Below, piece after piece: positions 41,641-50,928 of a stretch of DNA of 64,000 bases; position 1 is the first letter of the stretch, and each line of letters opens with the position of its first letter. Source of the stretch: Candidatus Sabulitectum silens (GTDB lineage: Bacteria > Fermentibacterota > Fermentibacteria > Fermentibacterales > JCC-6). The position numbers and the translations under genes were made by a program. The DNA lies in assembly GCA_001875255.1 (NCBI GenBank), contig MJAN01000004.1, positions 124,001 through 188,000 of the forward strand, read 5' to 3'. The notes beneath the pieces are model-generated. The model worked only from the letters and a program-made list of their open reading frames with translations. It ran no database searches and was not told the origin of the DNA.

Positions 41641-41737
41641 GGGAGCGGAAGGGAGCTGGTGTTCCTCTCGGACTTCAAATCCGACGTCGGGTGCTAGAAC
41701 CACCCTGGGTGGGTTCGATTCCCACACGTTCCCGCCA
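41641..41737 (+). tRNA. selC: Selenocysteine tRNA (anticodon TCA)
   Basis: A 97-nt tRNA with encoded CCA. The anticodon arm CGGACTTCAAATCCG gives TCA. The variable arm is long (GTCGGGTGCTAGAACCACCC) and the acceptor/T domain is extended, as in tRNA-Sec; the T-arm is GTGGG TTCGATT CCCAC. The first seven acceptor pairs (GGGAGCG with CGTTCCC) form, with a G discriminator. It implies UGA recoding in this genome; selA, selB and selD are not in the window. Confidence 0.93.
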
Positions 41738-41761
41738 ATTTGGCATCGCCAAATTGGCGGG
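41731..41761 (+). repeat. Perfect hairpin spanning the tRNA-Sec 3' end
   Basis: CCCGCCAATTTGGC (41731-41744) is exactly complementary to GCCAAATTGGCGGG (41748-41761) with a 3-nt ATC loop, a 14-bp stem. Its left arm includes the last bases of tRNA-Sec. It could be a terminator without T-run, a processing signal or the edge of an insertion. Confidence 0.8.
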
Positions 41762-41903
41762 GTTGTGCTGACGCGCAACTACCCGGCTAGGTAATCAAAT
41801 AAAGAAACATCTGCGAAATCACTGGCGGGGGTTGTGCTATCGCGCAACTACCCGGCTAGGTATTCATCAAAAACAAAGAAACATCTGCGAGATCAATGGC
41901 GGG
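41755..41903 (+). repeat. Two tandem repeats of 68 and 74 nt after tRNA-Sec
   Basis: Each unit begins TGGCGGG (41755, 41823; a third TGGCGGG at 41897 closes the array), then a GTTGTGC...GCGCAAC hairpin, ACCCGGCTAGGTA, an A-rich stretch and AAAGAAACATCTGCGA. The two units differ at a few positions and by about 5 nt in the A-rich part. TGGCGGG is the complement of the tRNA-Sec 3' terminus. Confidence 0.8.
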
Positions 41904-41923
41904 CCTGGCATCACACCCCGGGA

Positions 41924-41965
41924 CTTGACTGCTTTTCCTGAACGTGTATGGTTGACCGGTCAACC
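41924..41965 (+). promoter_or_regulatory. marR promoter with palindromic operator
   Basis: TTGACT (41924-41929) and TATGGT (41947-41952) are 17 bp apart. A perfect 16-bp palindrome, GGTTGACCGGTCAACC (41950-41965), overlaps the -10 and the transcription start, as expected for autorepression by the MarR protein encoded 16 nt downstream. Confidence 0.8.
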
Positions 41966-41980
41966 TTGTGAAGGGATTGA

Positions 41981-42424
41981 ATGAATAGCAGATCCATTGG
42001 TTTTCTTAACGGAGTGATTCACCGTGGGGCGCACAGATACTTCGAGCAGGAACTCAGGGAACTGGGACTCCACAGGGGAATGATACACATCCTCAAGGAA
42101 CTGTCCCGCCGGGACGGCATCACCCAGCAGGAGCTGTGTGAAAGGCTTTCGGTGGATAAAGCCAATGTTACAAGGATACTGGGAAGGATGGAATCCGCCG
42201 GATTCGTAAGCAGGACCGTCTCCATCAACGACGGCAGGGCGAAAAGAATTCATCTCACAGAGGAGGGAAGGGCGGTTCTTGTCCCCCTTGACGGGGTTCT
42301 GAGAAGGTGGAATGAGATACTGACCCGAAACATGGATGAGCAAGACATTGACTCGCTCAAATCCCTTCTGCTGCAGAGCATTGCCGGCATTGAAGAATAC
42401 CTTTCGAAAACCGGTCCAAAGTGA
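41981..42424 (+). CDS. MarR-family transcriptional regulator
   Basis: Intact, 147 aa. ATG at 41981 follows AAGGGA. The winged helix-turn-helix is GITQQELCERLSVDKANVTRILGRMESAGFVSR, with the wing containing NDGRAKRIHLTEEG. The gene overlaps the MATE transporter start by 4 nt (GTGA), so the pair forms a regulator-efflux operon. A perfect palindrome in the promoter is its likely operator. The ligand is unknown; typical MarR ligands are phenolic or drug-like compounds. Confidence 0.93.
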   Translation: MNSRSIGFLNGVIHRGAHRYFEQELRELGLHRGMIHILKELSRRDGITQQELCERLSVDKANVTRILGRMESAGFVSRTVSINDGRAKRIHLTEEGRAVLVPLDGVLRRWNEILTRNMDEQDIDSLKSLLLQSIAGIEEYLSKTGPK

Positions 42425-43791
42425 ACAAAAGGCTGGCGGACCCCAATGTGAAGCGGCTGCTTCTCAAGCTCTCCCTCCCCTCTGTGACAGGTATGTTCGT
42501 TATAGCCCTCTACAACCTGGTGGACACCATATTCGTCGGCCGGGGAGTGGGAACCATGGCCATCGCCGGGCTTTCCATCGTGTTCCCCCTGCAGATGATC
42601 GTAATGTCCGTTGGAATGCTCTTCGGTATTGGCGGAGCCTCGGTGATCTCCAGGGCCCTGGGGGCGGGGAAGCACCGGCGGGCGGAAAGGGCCTACGGCA
42701 ACATTGCCGTTTCCGCAGTACTCTCCGGCATCGGTCTCAGCATCATCGGTCTGGTCTTCTCCGACGGGATACTGGCCCTGTTCGGCGCCTCTCCGGAGAT
42801 CATGCCCTATGCCTCCGATTACTACGGCATAATCATCTTCGCCTCTCCCCTCTTCGTAATGGCCATGACCGGGAACAACGTCCTTCGGTCTGTTGGAATG
42901 GCAAGGTCCGCCATGACCACCATGATCACCGGAGCAATAGCAAACATCATTCTTGATGCGGTGTTCATCTTCGGATTCAGAATGGGTATACAGGGAGCGG
43001 CGCTGGCCACGGTGATCGCCCAGTTCATATCCGTGGTCTACCAGTTCAGCGAACTCCGACCGAAAAAGAGCGGCCTGTCATTGAACAGAAGGACCATGCT
43101 GCCGGACTTCACGCTGCTGCGGGAAGTGGCCGCGGTGGGTTTCTCCTCCTTCTTCAGGAGCGTGGCCGCCAGCTTTGTTTTCATCCTGGTTAACAATAAG
43201 CTGCTGGTTCATGGTTCGGAGATCTCCGTGGCCGCATACGGAATAACCGTCCGCCTGGCGAGATTTCTGATCCTTCCACTCATTGGAATTGCCCAGGGCC
43301 TGCAACCCATAGTCGGTTACAACTGGGGTGCCGGAAGGCCGGGAAAGGCGAGGGAAGCAAGTTCCACCGCCCTGCTCTGGGCCAGCGGCATTTCCATCAC
43401 CGGATTCGCCGCGGTTCAGCTGTTCCCAGCCCAGTTCGTTGGTCTTTTCACCCGGGATCCGGAGCTCCTCAGCGCCGGAAGGGACTCATTGAGGATACTG
43501 ATGATGGGGCTGTGGGCACTGGGCTTTCATTTTGTGGGAACAAGCATTTTCCAGGCGCTGGGAAAGGCCGGCAAGGCGATGCTTCTCTCCCTGTCCCGTG
43601 AGGTCCTCTTCCTCATTCCTCTGCTTCTGGTGCTTCCTTCCATCATGGGGCTGGACGGTGTGTGGATCTCGGTGCCCATCGCCGACTTCAGCGCCTTCGC
43701 CCTGACTTTTTTCATGGTGCTTCGGGAAAAACGGATCAGTCTGGCGGAAGGCCCTTCCCTGAAACATGGTCAAGGATCAGCTGGGCCATAG
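42421..43791 (+). CDS. MATE-family multidrug efflux transporter
   Basis: Intact, 456 aa, GTG start in a 4-nt overlap with marR. About 12 transmembrane segments in two similar halves; the first half opens LSLPSVTGMFVIALYNLVDTIFVGRGVG and the second contains GIAQGLQPIVGYNWGAG, both typical of the MATE family. It exports cationic compounds in exchange for Na+ or H+. Its end overlaps the convergent tcdA gene by 56 nt. Confidence 0.93.
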   Translation: MNKRLADPNVKRLLLKLSLPSVTGMFVIALYNLVDTIFVGRGVGTMAIAGLSIVFPLQMIVMSVGMLFGIGGASVISRALGAGKHRRAERAYGNIAVSAVLSGIGLSIIGLVFSDGILALFGASPEIMPYASDYYGIIIFASPLFVMAMTGNNVLRSVGMARSAMTTMITGAIANIILDAVFIFGFRMGIQGAALATVIAQFISVVYQFSELRPKKSGLSLNRRTMLPDFTLLREVAAVGFSSFFRSVAASFVFILVNNKLLVHGSEISVAAYGITVRLARFLILPLIGIAQGLQPIVGYNWGAGRPGKAREASSTALLWASGISITGFAAVQLFPAQFVGLFTRDPELLSAGRDSLRILMMGLWALGFHFVGTSIFQALGKAGKAMLLSLSREVLFLIPLLLVLPSIMGLDGVWISVPIADFSAFALTFFMVLREKRISLAEGPSLKHGQGSAGP

Positions 43792-44478
43792 TGTAGCCGA
43801 AAACACCGGGAAGGGTGATCAGGCTGGGAAGGGTGTTCCTGATCCTGCCCCTTTCAAGCCTGGGTTCATCGTCCGGCGGGAGGGGCTCCATGGGTTTTTC
43901 CGTTGACCAGACACAGGTAATCCCACCGGTTATTCCACGTCTGCGGAGATACTTCCTGACCATGCGGGCCAGGGGCATCCCGAGGTCTTCTCGATCCCGC
44001 CGGTCATTACCTTCGTTATGTCCCTTCTCCCCGCGGCTCCCATGCTGCTGTACGCCGCAATACCGTTTTCCACGCAGTATGAAAGCAGTTCGGTCTTGGG
44101 ATTCAGGCTGTCTATGGCGTCGGCAACCGCGGAAACCCCCTTGGGGATCGCTCCACTTGAAAGGCTGTCGGCGGAAATGAACACATCGGACACGAGGATC
44201 TCGGTATTCGGGCAGTGCTCCCTGAGGACACCGGCCAGGCAGTCGGTTTTCAGCTCCCCCGCCATGGAAGGATGAAGAAGGGGATTCCTGTTCAGGCTTG
44301 ACCGTGTAACGACGTCGAAATCGATAAGGTGGACACGGGCCACCCCGGAACGGGCCAGGGCAATGGCGCAGTGGCTGCCCACTCCGCCCAGACCGGCAAC
44401 GGCAACCGATGCGCAGCGTATTCGCCTGAAACCCTCGGCGCCGTAGAAGTCCTCAACACGCCGGAACCTTTTATCCAT
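43736..44478 (-). CDS. tcdA: tRNA threonylcarbamoyladenosine dehydratase TcdA-like (frameshifted)
   Basis: About 247 aa. The ThiF/E1-like ATP-binding motif is VAVAGLGGVGSHCAIALARSG; the Asp and Arg of the adenylation site are in LIDFDVVTRSSLNRN. The segment DAIDSLNPKTELLSYC matches TcdA (CsdL), which cyclises t6A at position 37 of tRNA. ATG at 44478 is preferred over the upstream in-frame GTG because GGTGAG precedes it. A frame change lies near 43975. The gene overlaps the tatD end by 8 nt. Confidence 0.82.
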
Positions 44479-45228
44479 GGCTCTCACCGAAAAGCATCAG
44501 GGAATTCTTCAGGGCAAGTTCTGCGGTTGTCTCCGGGGGTTCCTTCCTGATGGAGGAAAGCTCGCTGAGGACCGCCGCTGTATGGGCAGGCTCCGATCCT
44601 CCTGCGGGTACGCCCTCAAGTCCGATGGAGGGAGAATCGGTTTCGAGGAGGAACCGGTTTGAGGGAACAGCGGCGGCGCTTGCCCTGGCATTTTTTGCGT
44701 TGCCCCGGGTAACCGCGCCACCGAAGGAAATGTGAAGACCAAGGGAGAGGAACCGCTCCATGAGGGCGGGATGCCGGGACCATGCGTGAATGGTCCCCCT
44801 TACCGGATGAAGGGTGAGCATCTCCAGAAGTTCCTGAAAGGCTCCCCTGCAGTGGAGGATGACCGGTATGTCCATTTCCCCGGCGAGGATCAGCTGGCTT
44901 TCCAGAACTGAAAGCTGCATGTCCACCGGAATCTCGCATTTCCAGTCGAGGCCCACCTCCCAATGGCACATGCTCCGAGGGAGATTATGCTCTCCCTGAG
45001 CAAAGCTGTTTCAATGCCCTCGCCTGCCCACCAGGGATGAACCCCCAGGGCTATGGAAACACCGGGTATTCCCTTCAGTGCGCCGCACTGATCCCAGCTA
45101 TCCCTGGAAACCGCTGGAACCAGGATCCTGGTAACTCCGGCCCCGGCCGCCCTAAAGGCCACGGCCTCGGGTTCAAGGGAAAGGGGCTCCATGAACAGAT
45201 GGCAGTGGGTATCGAATATCTCGGTCAT
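44471..45228 (-). CDS. tatD: TatD-family metal-dependent hydrolase (frameshifted)
   Basis: About 252 aa in two frames joined near 44965. EIFDTHCHLF has the first metal-binding HxH, ALGVHPWW the conserved GxHP, PVILHCRGA the third His, and LLETDSPSIGLEG the metal Asp with its typical context. TatD enzymes are Mg-dependent 3'-5' exonucleases on DNA or RNA. The region around residue 85 (GxGE/D) is disturbed by the frame change. It lies between YitT and tcdA in a close minus-strand run. Confidence 0.85.
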
Positions 45229-45230
45229 TA

Positions 45231-46174
45231 TCAGTATGTGAGGGTTCTCTTCTTGAATCCGTAGCCCATCACGTCGTAGGCATCGTGGAGGACCATGAAG
45301 GCATCGGGGTCGATCTCGGCAACCAGACGCTGCAGAACGGAAACCTGTCTTCTGTGTATGCACACATAGATCACATCCTGCCGGTGCCTTTTGTAGCCAC
45401 CCTCGGCCTCAGGAAGGTCACACCACGGTTCAGGGTTCTGAAAATGCTGTCGCGCACTTCGTCCGGGCGGGAGGTAATTATCACGCAGGCCTTCACATAG
45501 GGCATGCCCTCGGCGGAGAGGTCCGTCATCTTTGTGCTGAGGAAAAGGTTCAGATAGGCCCATATCATCAGCTTGGGATCGCCGAATACCGAAGCCACAA
45601 GAAGTATTATCAGGCTTTCCACCATCCAGTATCCGGCACTTATGCTGACACCGGTGTACTTCTTGAGTATGGCAACCGGTATGTCGGTTCCTCCGGTGGA
45701 GCCCCTGAACTTGAAAATGAGTCCAAGGCCCACCCCGAGAAGTGTGGAACCGGCTATGGATGCAAGGAGGATGTCCATCTCGGAAGAACCGCTTAGAAGG
45801 AATGCCAGTCTGGGCATTTCCCCGGCTGCGGCAACATTATAAACATGGTTGGAGGCGCCGGGAACTATCTCGAGATGGGCGGGGTCGAAGATCCAGCACA
45901 TGGTATTGGAAAGGAACATTCCCACGAAGCTTCTTATTCCGAACTGTTTGCCCACGAAAATGTAGCCCACTATGAACAGTGGAATATTGAAACCGAACAT
46001 CCAGAGGCTTTCTGATACCCCGGTAAAATGATAGAGGATCTGGGCCAGGCCGCCCACACCGCCGGGGGATATTCTGAATGGGAAAAGGAACCAGGAATAG
46101 GCCAGGCCGAAGAGCACCGACCCCGCAAATATTCCCAGATAGTCCCTTGTCTGATAACCGGCTCTCAATTTCAC
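45231..46174 (-). CDS. YitT-family membrane protein (frameshifted)
   Basis: About 314 aa. Five to six hydrophobic segments form the YitT domain (ISPGGVGGLAQIL, GSTGGTDIPVAILKKYTGVS), followed by a soluble DUF2179 domain (YVKACVIITSRPDEVRDSIF ... MVLHDAYDVMGYGF). The frame changes near 45410. The family is widespread in Firmicutes and FCB bacteria; transport has been proposed, but the substrate is unknown. The stop is 2 nt upstream of the tatD start, suggesting coupling. Confidence 0.83.
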
Positions 46175-46193
46175 CGGAAAACGCTCCTTTCGA

Positions 46194-46244
46194 ATACAGC
46201 GGATGTTAACGCTACCCCGTAAGGGTATGTTTACGCTGCTGTAT
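46194..46244 (-). other. Imperfect hairpin between guaA and the YitT gene
   Basis: ATACAGC (46194-46200) pairs with GCTGTAT (46238-46244), and TACCC (46213-46217) pairs with GGGTA (46223-46227) at the tip, with an unpaired internal loop between. No T-run follows in either direction. It could be an RNA control element or a stabiliser rather than a terminator. Confidence 0.4.
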
Positions 46245-46259
46245 AGAAGCCTGCAGGCC

Positions 46260-47797
46260 CTACTCCCACTCGATGGTCCCCGGGGGCTTCGAGCTTATGT
46301 CGTAAACAATTCTGCTCACACCGTTGACCCTGTTGACTATTCTGCTTGACACCGCAGCCATGTGATCGGGGTCCATTCTGTACCAGTCGGCGGTCATGCC
46401 GTCGAGGCTGGTTACCGCTCTTAGCGCCACCACGCGGTCGTAGGTCCTTTCGTCGCCCATGACCCCCACGGTTCTTATGGGAAGAAGCACGCTGAAGGCC
46501 TGCCAGATCTCATGGTAGAGCCCCTTCTCCAGCAGGTAGTCTATGAAGACCCTGTCAACTTTCTGCAGAAGGTCTCTGTCCTCTCTGGTAATGGGACCCA
46601 GTATTCGCACGGCGAGGCCCGGACCGGGGAAGGGATGTCTGGATACCATTTCCCCGGGGAGTCCCAGGGTTCTGCCAAGTTCCCTCACTTCATCCTTGAA
46701 AAGCTCGCGAAGGGGTTCCAGGAGCTTCAGGTTAAGCCTTTCCGGAAGACCACCCACATTGTGATGGCTCTTAATGGTTGCGCTGGGGCCTTTGAAGCTC
46801 ACGCTCTCGATCACATCGGGATAAAGGGTTCCCTGGGCAAGATGGGTTACACCGGGAATGGACTTCGCCGCCTCTTCGAAGAGCTCTATGAACACCCGGC
46901 CTATGATCTTCCGTTTTTTCTCCGGGTCGGCAACACCTCTGAGCTCATTCAGGAACCTGTCTTCACCTTCCACCACCACGAGGTCCATTCCAAAGTGATC
47001 CCGGAAGGTTTTCACCACCTGTTCCCTCTCCCCTGCCCTGAGAAGGCCGTTGTCCACGAAAATGGGTACGAACCTGTCCGGCACCGCGGAGTGAAGGAGG
47101 GCCGCCACAACCGATGAGTCCACACCGCCGGAAAGCCCCAGAATTATCCTGCCTCCGTCCTTCATGAGCTCCCTTATGTGCTCAGCGGCCCTGTGGTGGA
47201 AAAGCTTCATGTCCCAGTTGCCTCGAGGCCGGCAATACGGAAAAGGAAGTTCTCCAGAAGCTCCCTTCCAAACACGGTGTGATTCACCTCGGGATGGAAC
47301 TGGACTCCGTACCTTCGGAGTTCGGCATTCTCCATGGCTGCAATGGGAAGAAGATCGGTGGAGGCGGTAACGGAATAGCCTGGAGGCACTTCAGTCACCC
47401 TGTCCCCGTGACTCATCCAGGCCTGGAGACCGGTTTCGATGGAGTGGAAAAGGGGGCTTTCCCGGTGACGCAGGAGTGCAGGACCGTATTCCCTGTGATG
47501 CCCGCCCTCTACCCTTCCGCCGCAGCAGTGAGCCAGAAGCTGCATTCCATAGCATATGCCCAGAATGGGAAGACCTGTCTCGAAGACCTCGGAGGGGGGC
47601 ATGGGCCCTGCCTCGTCATAAACGCTGAAGGGGCTTCCCGCCAGTATAATCCCGCCGGGTGAAAGCCCTTCAACCTCGGCCCAGCTGCAGTTACCCGGCA
47701 GCATTTCGCAGTAGACCCCGAGTTCCCTGACCCTTCGGGCGATGAGCTGTGTGTACTGGCTTCCGAAATCGAGAATGGCTACGCCGCCTTTGATCAT
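46260..47797 (-). CDS. guaA: GMP synthase (glutamine-hydrolysing, frameshifted)
   Basis: About 513 aa. The class I glutaminase has [17 protein letters not shown] (nucleophile Cys) and [10 protein letters not shown] (His-Glu). The ATP pyrophosphatase P-loop is [16 protein letters not shown], and the dimerisation domain ends KPPGTIEWE, the near-universal GuaA C-terminus. It aminates XMP to GMP. A stop between the domains at about 47207 is explained by a single lost base just before the WDMKLFHH linker. Its ATG overlaps the purF stop by 4 nt. Confidence 0.94.
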
Positions 47798-49244
47798 GTT
47801 CGCTCCCCGGTGGTTGTATGGTCGACCGGTGGGATCACCGGATAATCACCGGTGAAACACGCCGTGCAGTAATCCTCTGGTTCATGGGCGGAAACACAGC
47901 TGAGCATACCCTCTGTGGAAAGGTAACCCAGGCTGTCGAGGTCGAGTATCCTTTCTATCTCTTCAACGGAGAACCTGTTGGCAATAAGGGTCTTCTCCTC
48001 GGGGAAATCGATGCCGAAGTAGCAGGCGAACCGGTGGGGGGGCAGCTGATCCTCATGTGAACCTCCGCCGCGCCGGCCTCCCGGAGGGCTTTTATCCTGG
48101 CCTTGCTGGTGGTTCCCCGTACTATGCTGTCCTCCACCACGCAGACCCGCTTTCCCAAAATTGCCTCGGGTATGGGCTGAAGCTTGCGCATTACCATTGC
48201 CGCCCTGGTGGCCTGGGCCGGGTCGATGAAGGTGCGGCCGACATAGTGGTTCCTTGTGAAACCCATGTCCAGCGGGATCCCAAGCTCCCTGGCGAAACCC
48301 ATTGCGGCGAACATTCCGCTGTCGGGGACGGGCATCACCATGTCGCACACAGCGGGGTGCTCCCGGGCCAGCTGTCTTCCCATCTTTATTCTGACCTCGT
48401 AAACGCTGTCGCCGAAAACATAGCTCCCCGGCCGGGCGAAATAGACATGCTCGAAAATGCAGTGGGCCCTTTCCCTTGTCCTGTTGAAAAGGCAGGCCTG
48501 TTCACCACCATCGGGTATCCTTACCGGCGGGGCGTTCCTGTCTGCTTCCCCGGGGAAGAAAAGGATCTCTCCAGTCGATCTCACGGACATACTCGGCATC
48601 GGTAACGGGAAATGCCAGTGTTTCGCTGGCCACTATCCAGCCCCGCCGGAAATTTTTCCCAGGCTCAGGGGCCTGAAGCCCATGGCGTCCCTCACCGCAT
48701 ACATTCCGGTGGGGACCAGAAGGAGGAGACAGAAGGCTCCTTCCAGCTTTGAAATGGCTGCCAGAAGGCATTTCTCTATGTTGTAGTCGTTGTCCTCCAG
48801 CTCCCGGCTCATCAGATGAAGCACTATTTCAGTGTCGGTGTTGGTCTGGAAGATGTGGCCCTTTCTCTGCAGGGAGCGCCTTATTGTTGAGGCATTGCTG
48901 ATGGTTCCGTTGTGAGCTATGGCCACGGGGATGTCACCCATGGAGACCTTTATCGGCTGGGCATTCAGAACGGAAGTGCCCCCGAATGTGCCATACCTTA
49001 CATGGCCTATTCCGGACACTATGTCGCTGTCCATCATGTCCGGTGGAAAATCGTTCATCAGGTCCTGAACCAGACCCCTGCGCTTATGGAGCCTGATGGA
49101 ACCTTCCCGCTGAAGAACGGCGATCCCGGCGGCTTCCTGACCGCGGTGCTGCTGGGCGAAAAGGCCCTCCGCAACAAGGGCGGACACGGAATCGGCAGCT
49201 CCGGTAACGCCGCACAGACCGCAGTATTCGCCTATCTCATTCAT
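47794..49244 (-). CDS. purF: Amidophosphoribosyltransferase PurF (frameshifted)
   Basis: About 483 aa. A short leader precedes the Ntn-type nucleophile Cys in EYCGLCGVTGA; GIGHVRYGTFGG and VAIAHNGTISNA belong to the glutaminase domain. The PRPP loop is CVVEDSIVRGTTS, and the C-terminal FACYFGIDFP is also diagnostic. It catalyses the first step of purine synthesis. Three or so frame changes lie near 48640, 48590 and 48030. The start overlaps the pyrG stop (ATGA), and the stop overlaps guaA. Confidence 0.93.
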
Positions 49245-50856
49245 CTGTTCCTCTTCTGAAAGGCTGCTTCGATAAAGGCGGCAAAAAGCGGATGGGGCTC
49301 GAGGGGTCGGCTTCTGAACTCCGGATGGTACTGAACCGCTATGAACCAGGGATGATCCCGCCGTTCAACCGCCTCCACCAGCCCACCGTCAGGGGAGAGA
49401 CCCACCGGGGACAGACCGAACTCCTCCAGCTTTTCCCTGTAATCGTTGTTGAACTCGAAACGGTGTCTGTGCCTCTCTTTCACCTCACCGGTGCCATAGG
49501 CAGCCGCAGCCCTGGAGCCGGGCTGAAGCACGCAGGGATAGTCACCCAGCCGCATTGTTCCGCCCTTGTTAACCACCTTCTTCTGCTGATCCATGAGCGA
49601 AATGACTGGATGGGGAGTTTCCGGATCGAACTCGAAACTGTTCGCCCCTTCCAGCCCGGCGAGATTCCTGGCGGCCTCGATCACCACGCACTGCAGACCC
49701 AGGCATATCCCCAGGAAGGGGATCTGGTTCTCCCTTGCGTACCTCACGGCTTCAACCTTGCCCTCCAAGGCCCCGGTATCCGAACCCTCCCGGCACGAGG
49801 ATGCCGTCCACATCCCCCAGAAGCTCGGCGGGGGTGTGTTCTGAAGGTCTTCGGACTCGATGCATTTCAGGCTGAGGTCGAGACCGTGCTTCACCGCTCC
49901 GTGGGTAAGGGCCTCGAAAATGCTTTTATAGGCGTCCCTGAGCCCCATGTATTTTCCGACGACGGCGATCCTGACCCTTCCGGAAGCGGGGTTGACCGCC
50001 CTTCCCACCATGGCGGTCCAGTCGTGGAGGTCAAGCTGATTCTCCGGGAGTTGAAGCTTATTGAGGATCAGGGAATCCAGCCCCTGCTTAGCCAGTTCAA
50101 TGGGAACCTCATAGATGGAATTCTTCACATCCCTTTCCTCTATCACCGCCGATCTCGGCACATTGCAGAACAGTGCCACCTTCTTGAAGTGCTCGTCTTC
50201 CATGGGCACCTCGGTTCTGCAGATGAGGATGTCTGGAATGATGCCGATGGAGCGCATGATGCTTGCTGACTGCTGGGCCGGTTTGGTCTTCAGCTCTCCG
50301 GAGGCGTTCAGATAGGGCAGAAGGGTGAGGTGCAGGAAGAGCGCGTTTTCCGGGCCCAGATCCACCCTGAGCTGCCTCAGGGCCTCAAGGAAGGGGCTGG
50401 ATTCGATATCTCCGGCGGTGCCGCCGATCTCCGTTATCACTATGTCCGCCCCTGTGCTTCTGCAGCCAAGCACCGCCTTCTTTATCTCGTCGGTGACGTG
50501 GGGAACCACCTGCACCGTTTTGCCGAGATACCCCCCCGGCGCTCCCGCTCAATCACCGAAGAGTAGATGCGGCCGGTGGTGTAGTTGCTCTGTCGGGTGC
50601 AGGTTATACCGGCGAAGCGCTCGTAGTGGCCGAGGTCGAGGTCGGTTTCCGCGCCATCGCTGGTAACGAACACCTCTCCGTGCTGGTATGGAGACATGGT
50701 TCCCGGATCGACATTGAGGTAGGGATCGAGTTTCTGAAGGAAAACGGTGTAACCACGCTGTTTCAGCAGCAGGGCCACTGAAGCGGCGGTGATCCCCTTT
50801 CCAAGGGAGGACACGACCCCCCCTGTGATGAACAGATGCTTTGCGTGCTCGGCCAT
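49241..50856 (-). CDS. pyrG: CTP synthase (frameshifted)
   Basis: About 538 aa. The synthetase domain starts [19 protein letters not shown] and contains [11 protein letters not shown]; the glutaminase domain has FLGICLGLQ and [15 protein letters not shown]. It makes CTP from UTP and glutamine. One frame change lies near 50530, and two almost compensating ones lie at about 49765 and 49835: between them the frame encodes the expected [14 protein letters not shown], showing that these are reading errors. ATG at 50856 follows GGAGGAAG. It heads a pyrG-purF-guaA operon. Confidence 0.95.
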
Positions 50857-50928
50857 TTTCGCTCTTCCTCCCCGGGTGAAAGGGTCAACACCAAAGCGGG
50901 AATATAAGAAAACGGAGCCGGGGAAAAT

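Noticed and set aside
41755-41903. CRISPR array
   Set aside because: Only two long, slightly diverged units with no unique spacers of constant size and no cas genes in the window.
46260-47797. Two-subunit GMP synthase as in archaea
   Set aside because: The break is a single lost base in the linker just before WDMKLFHH, and the domain order and lengths match the bacterial fused enzyme.
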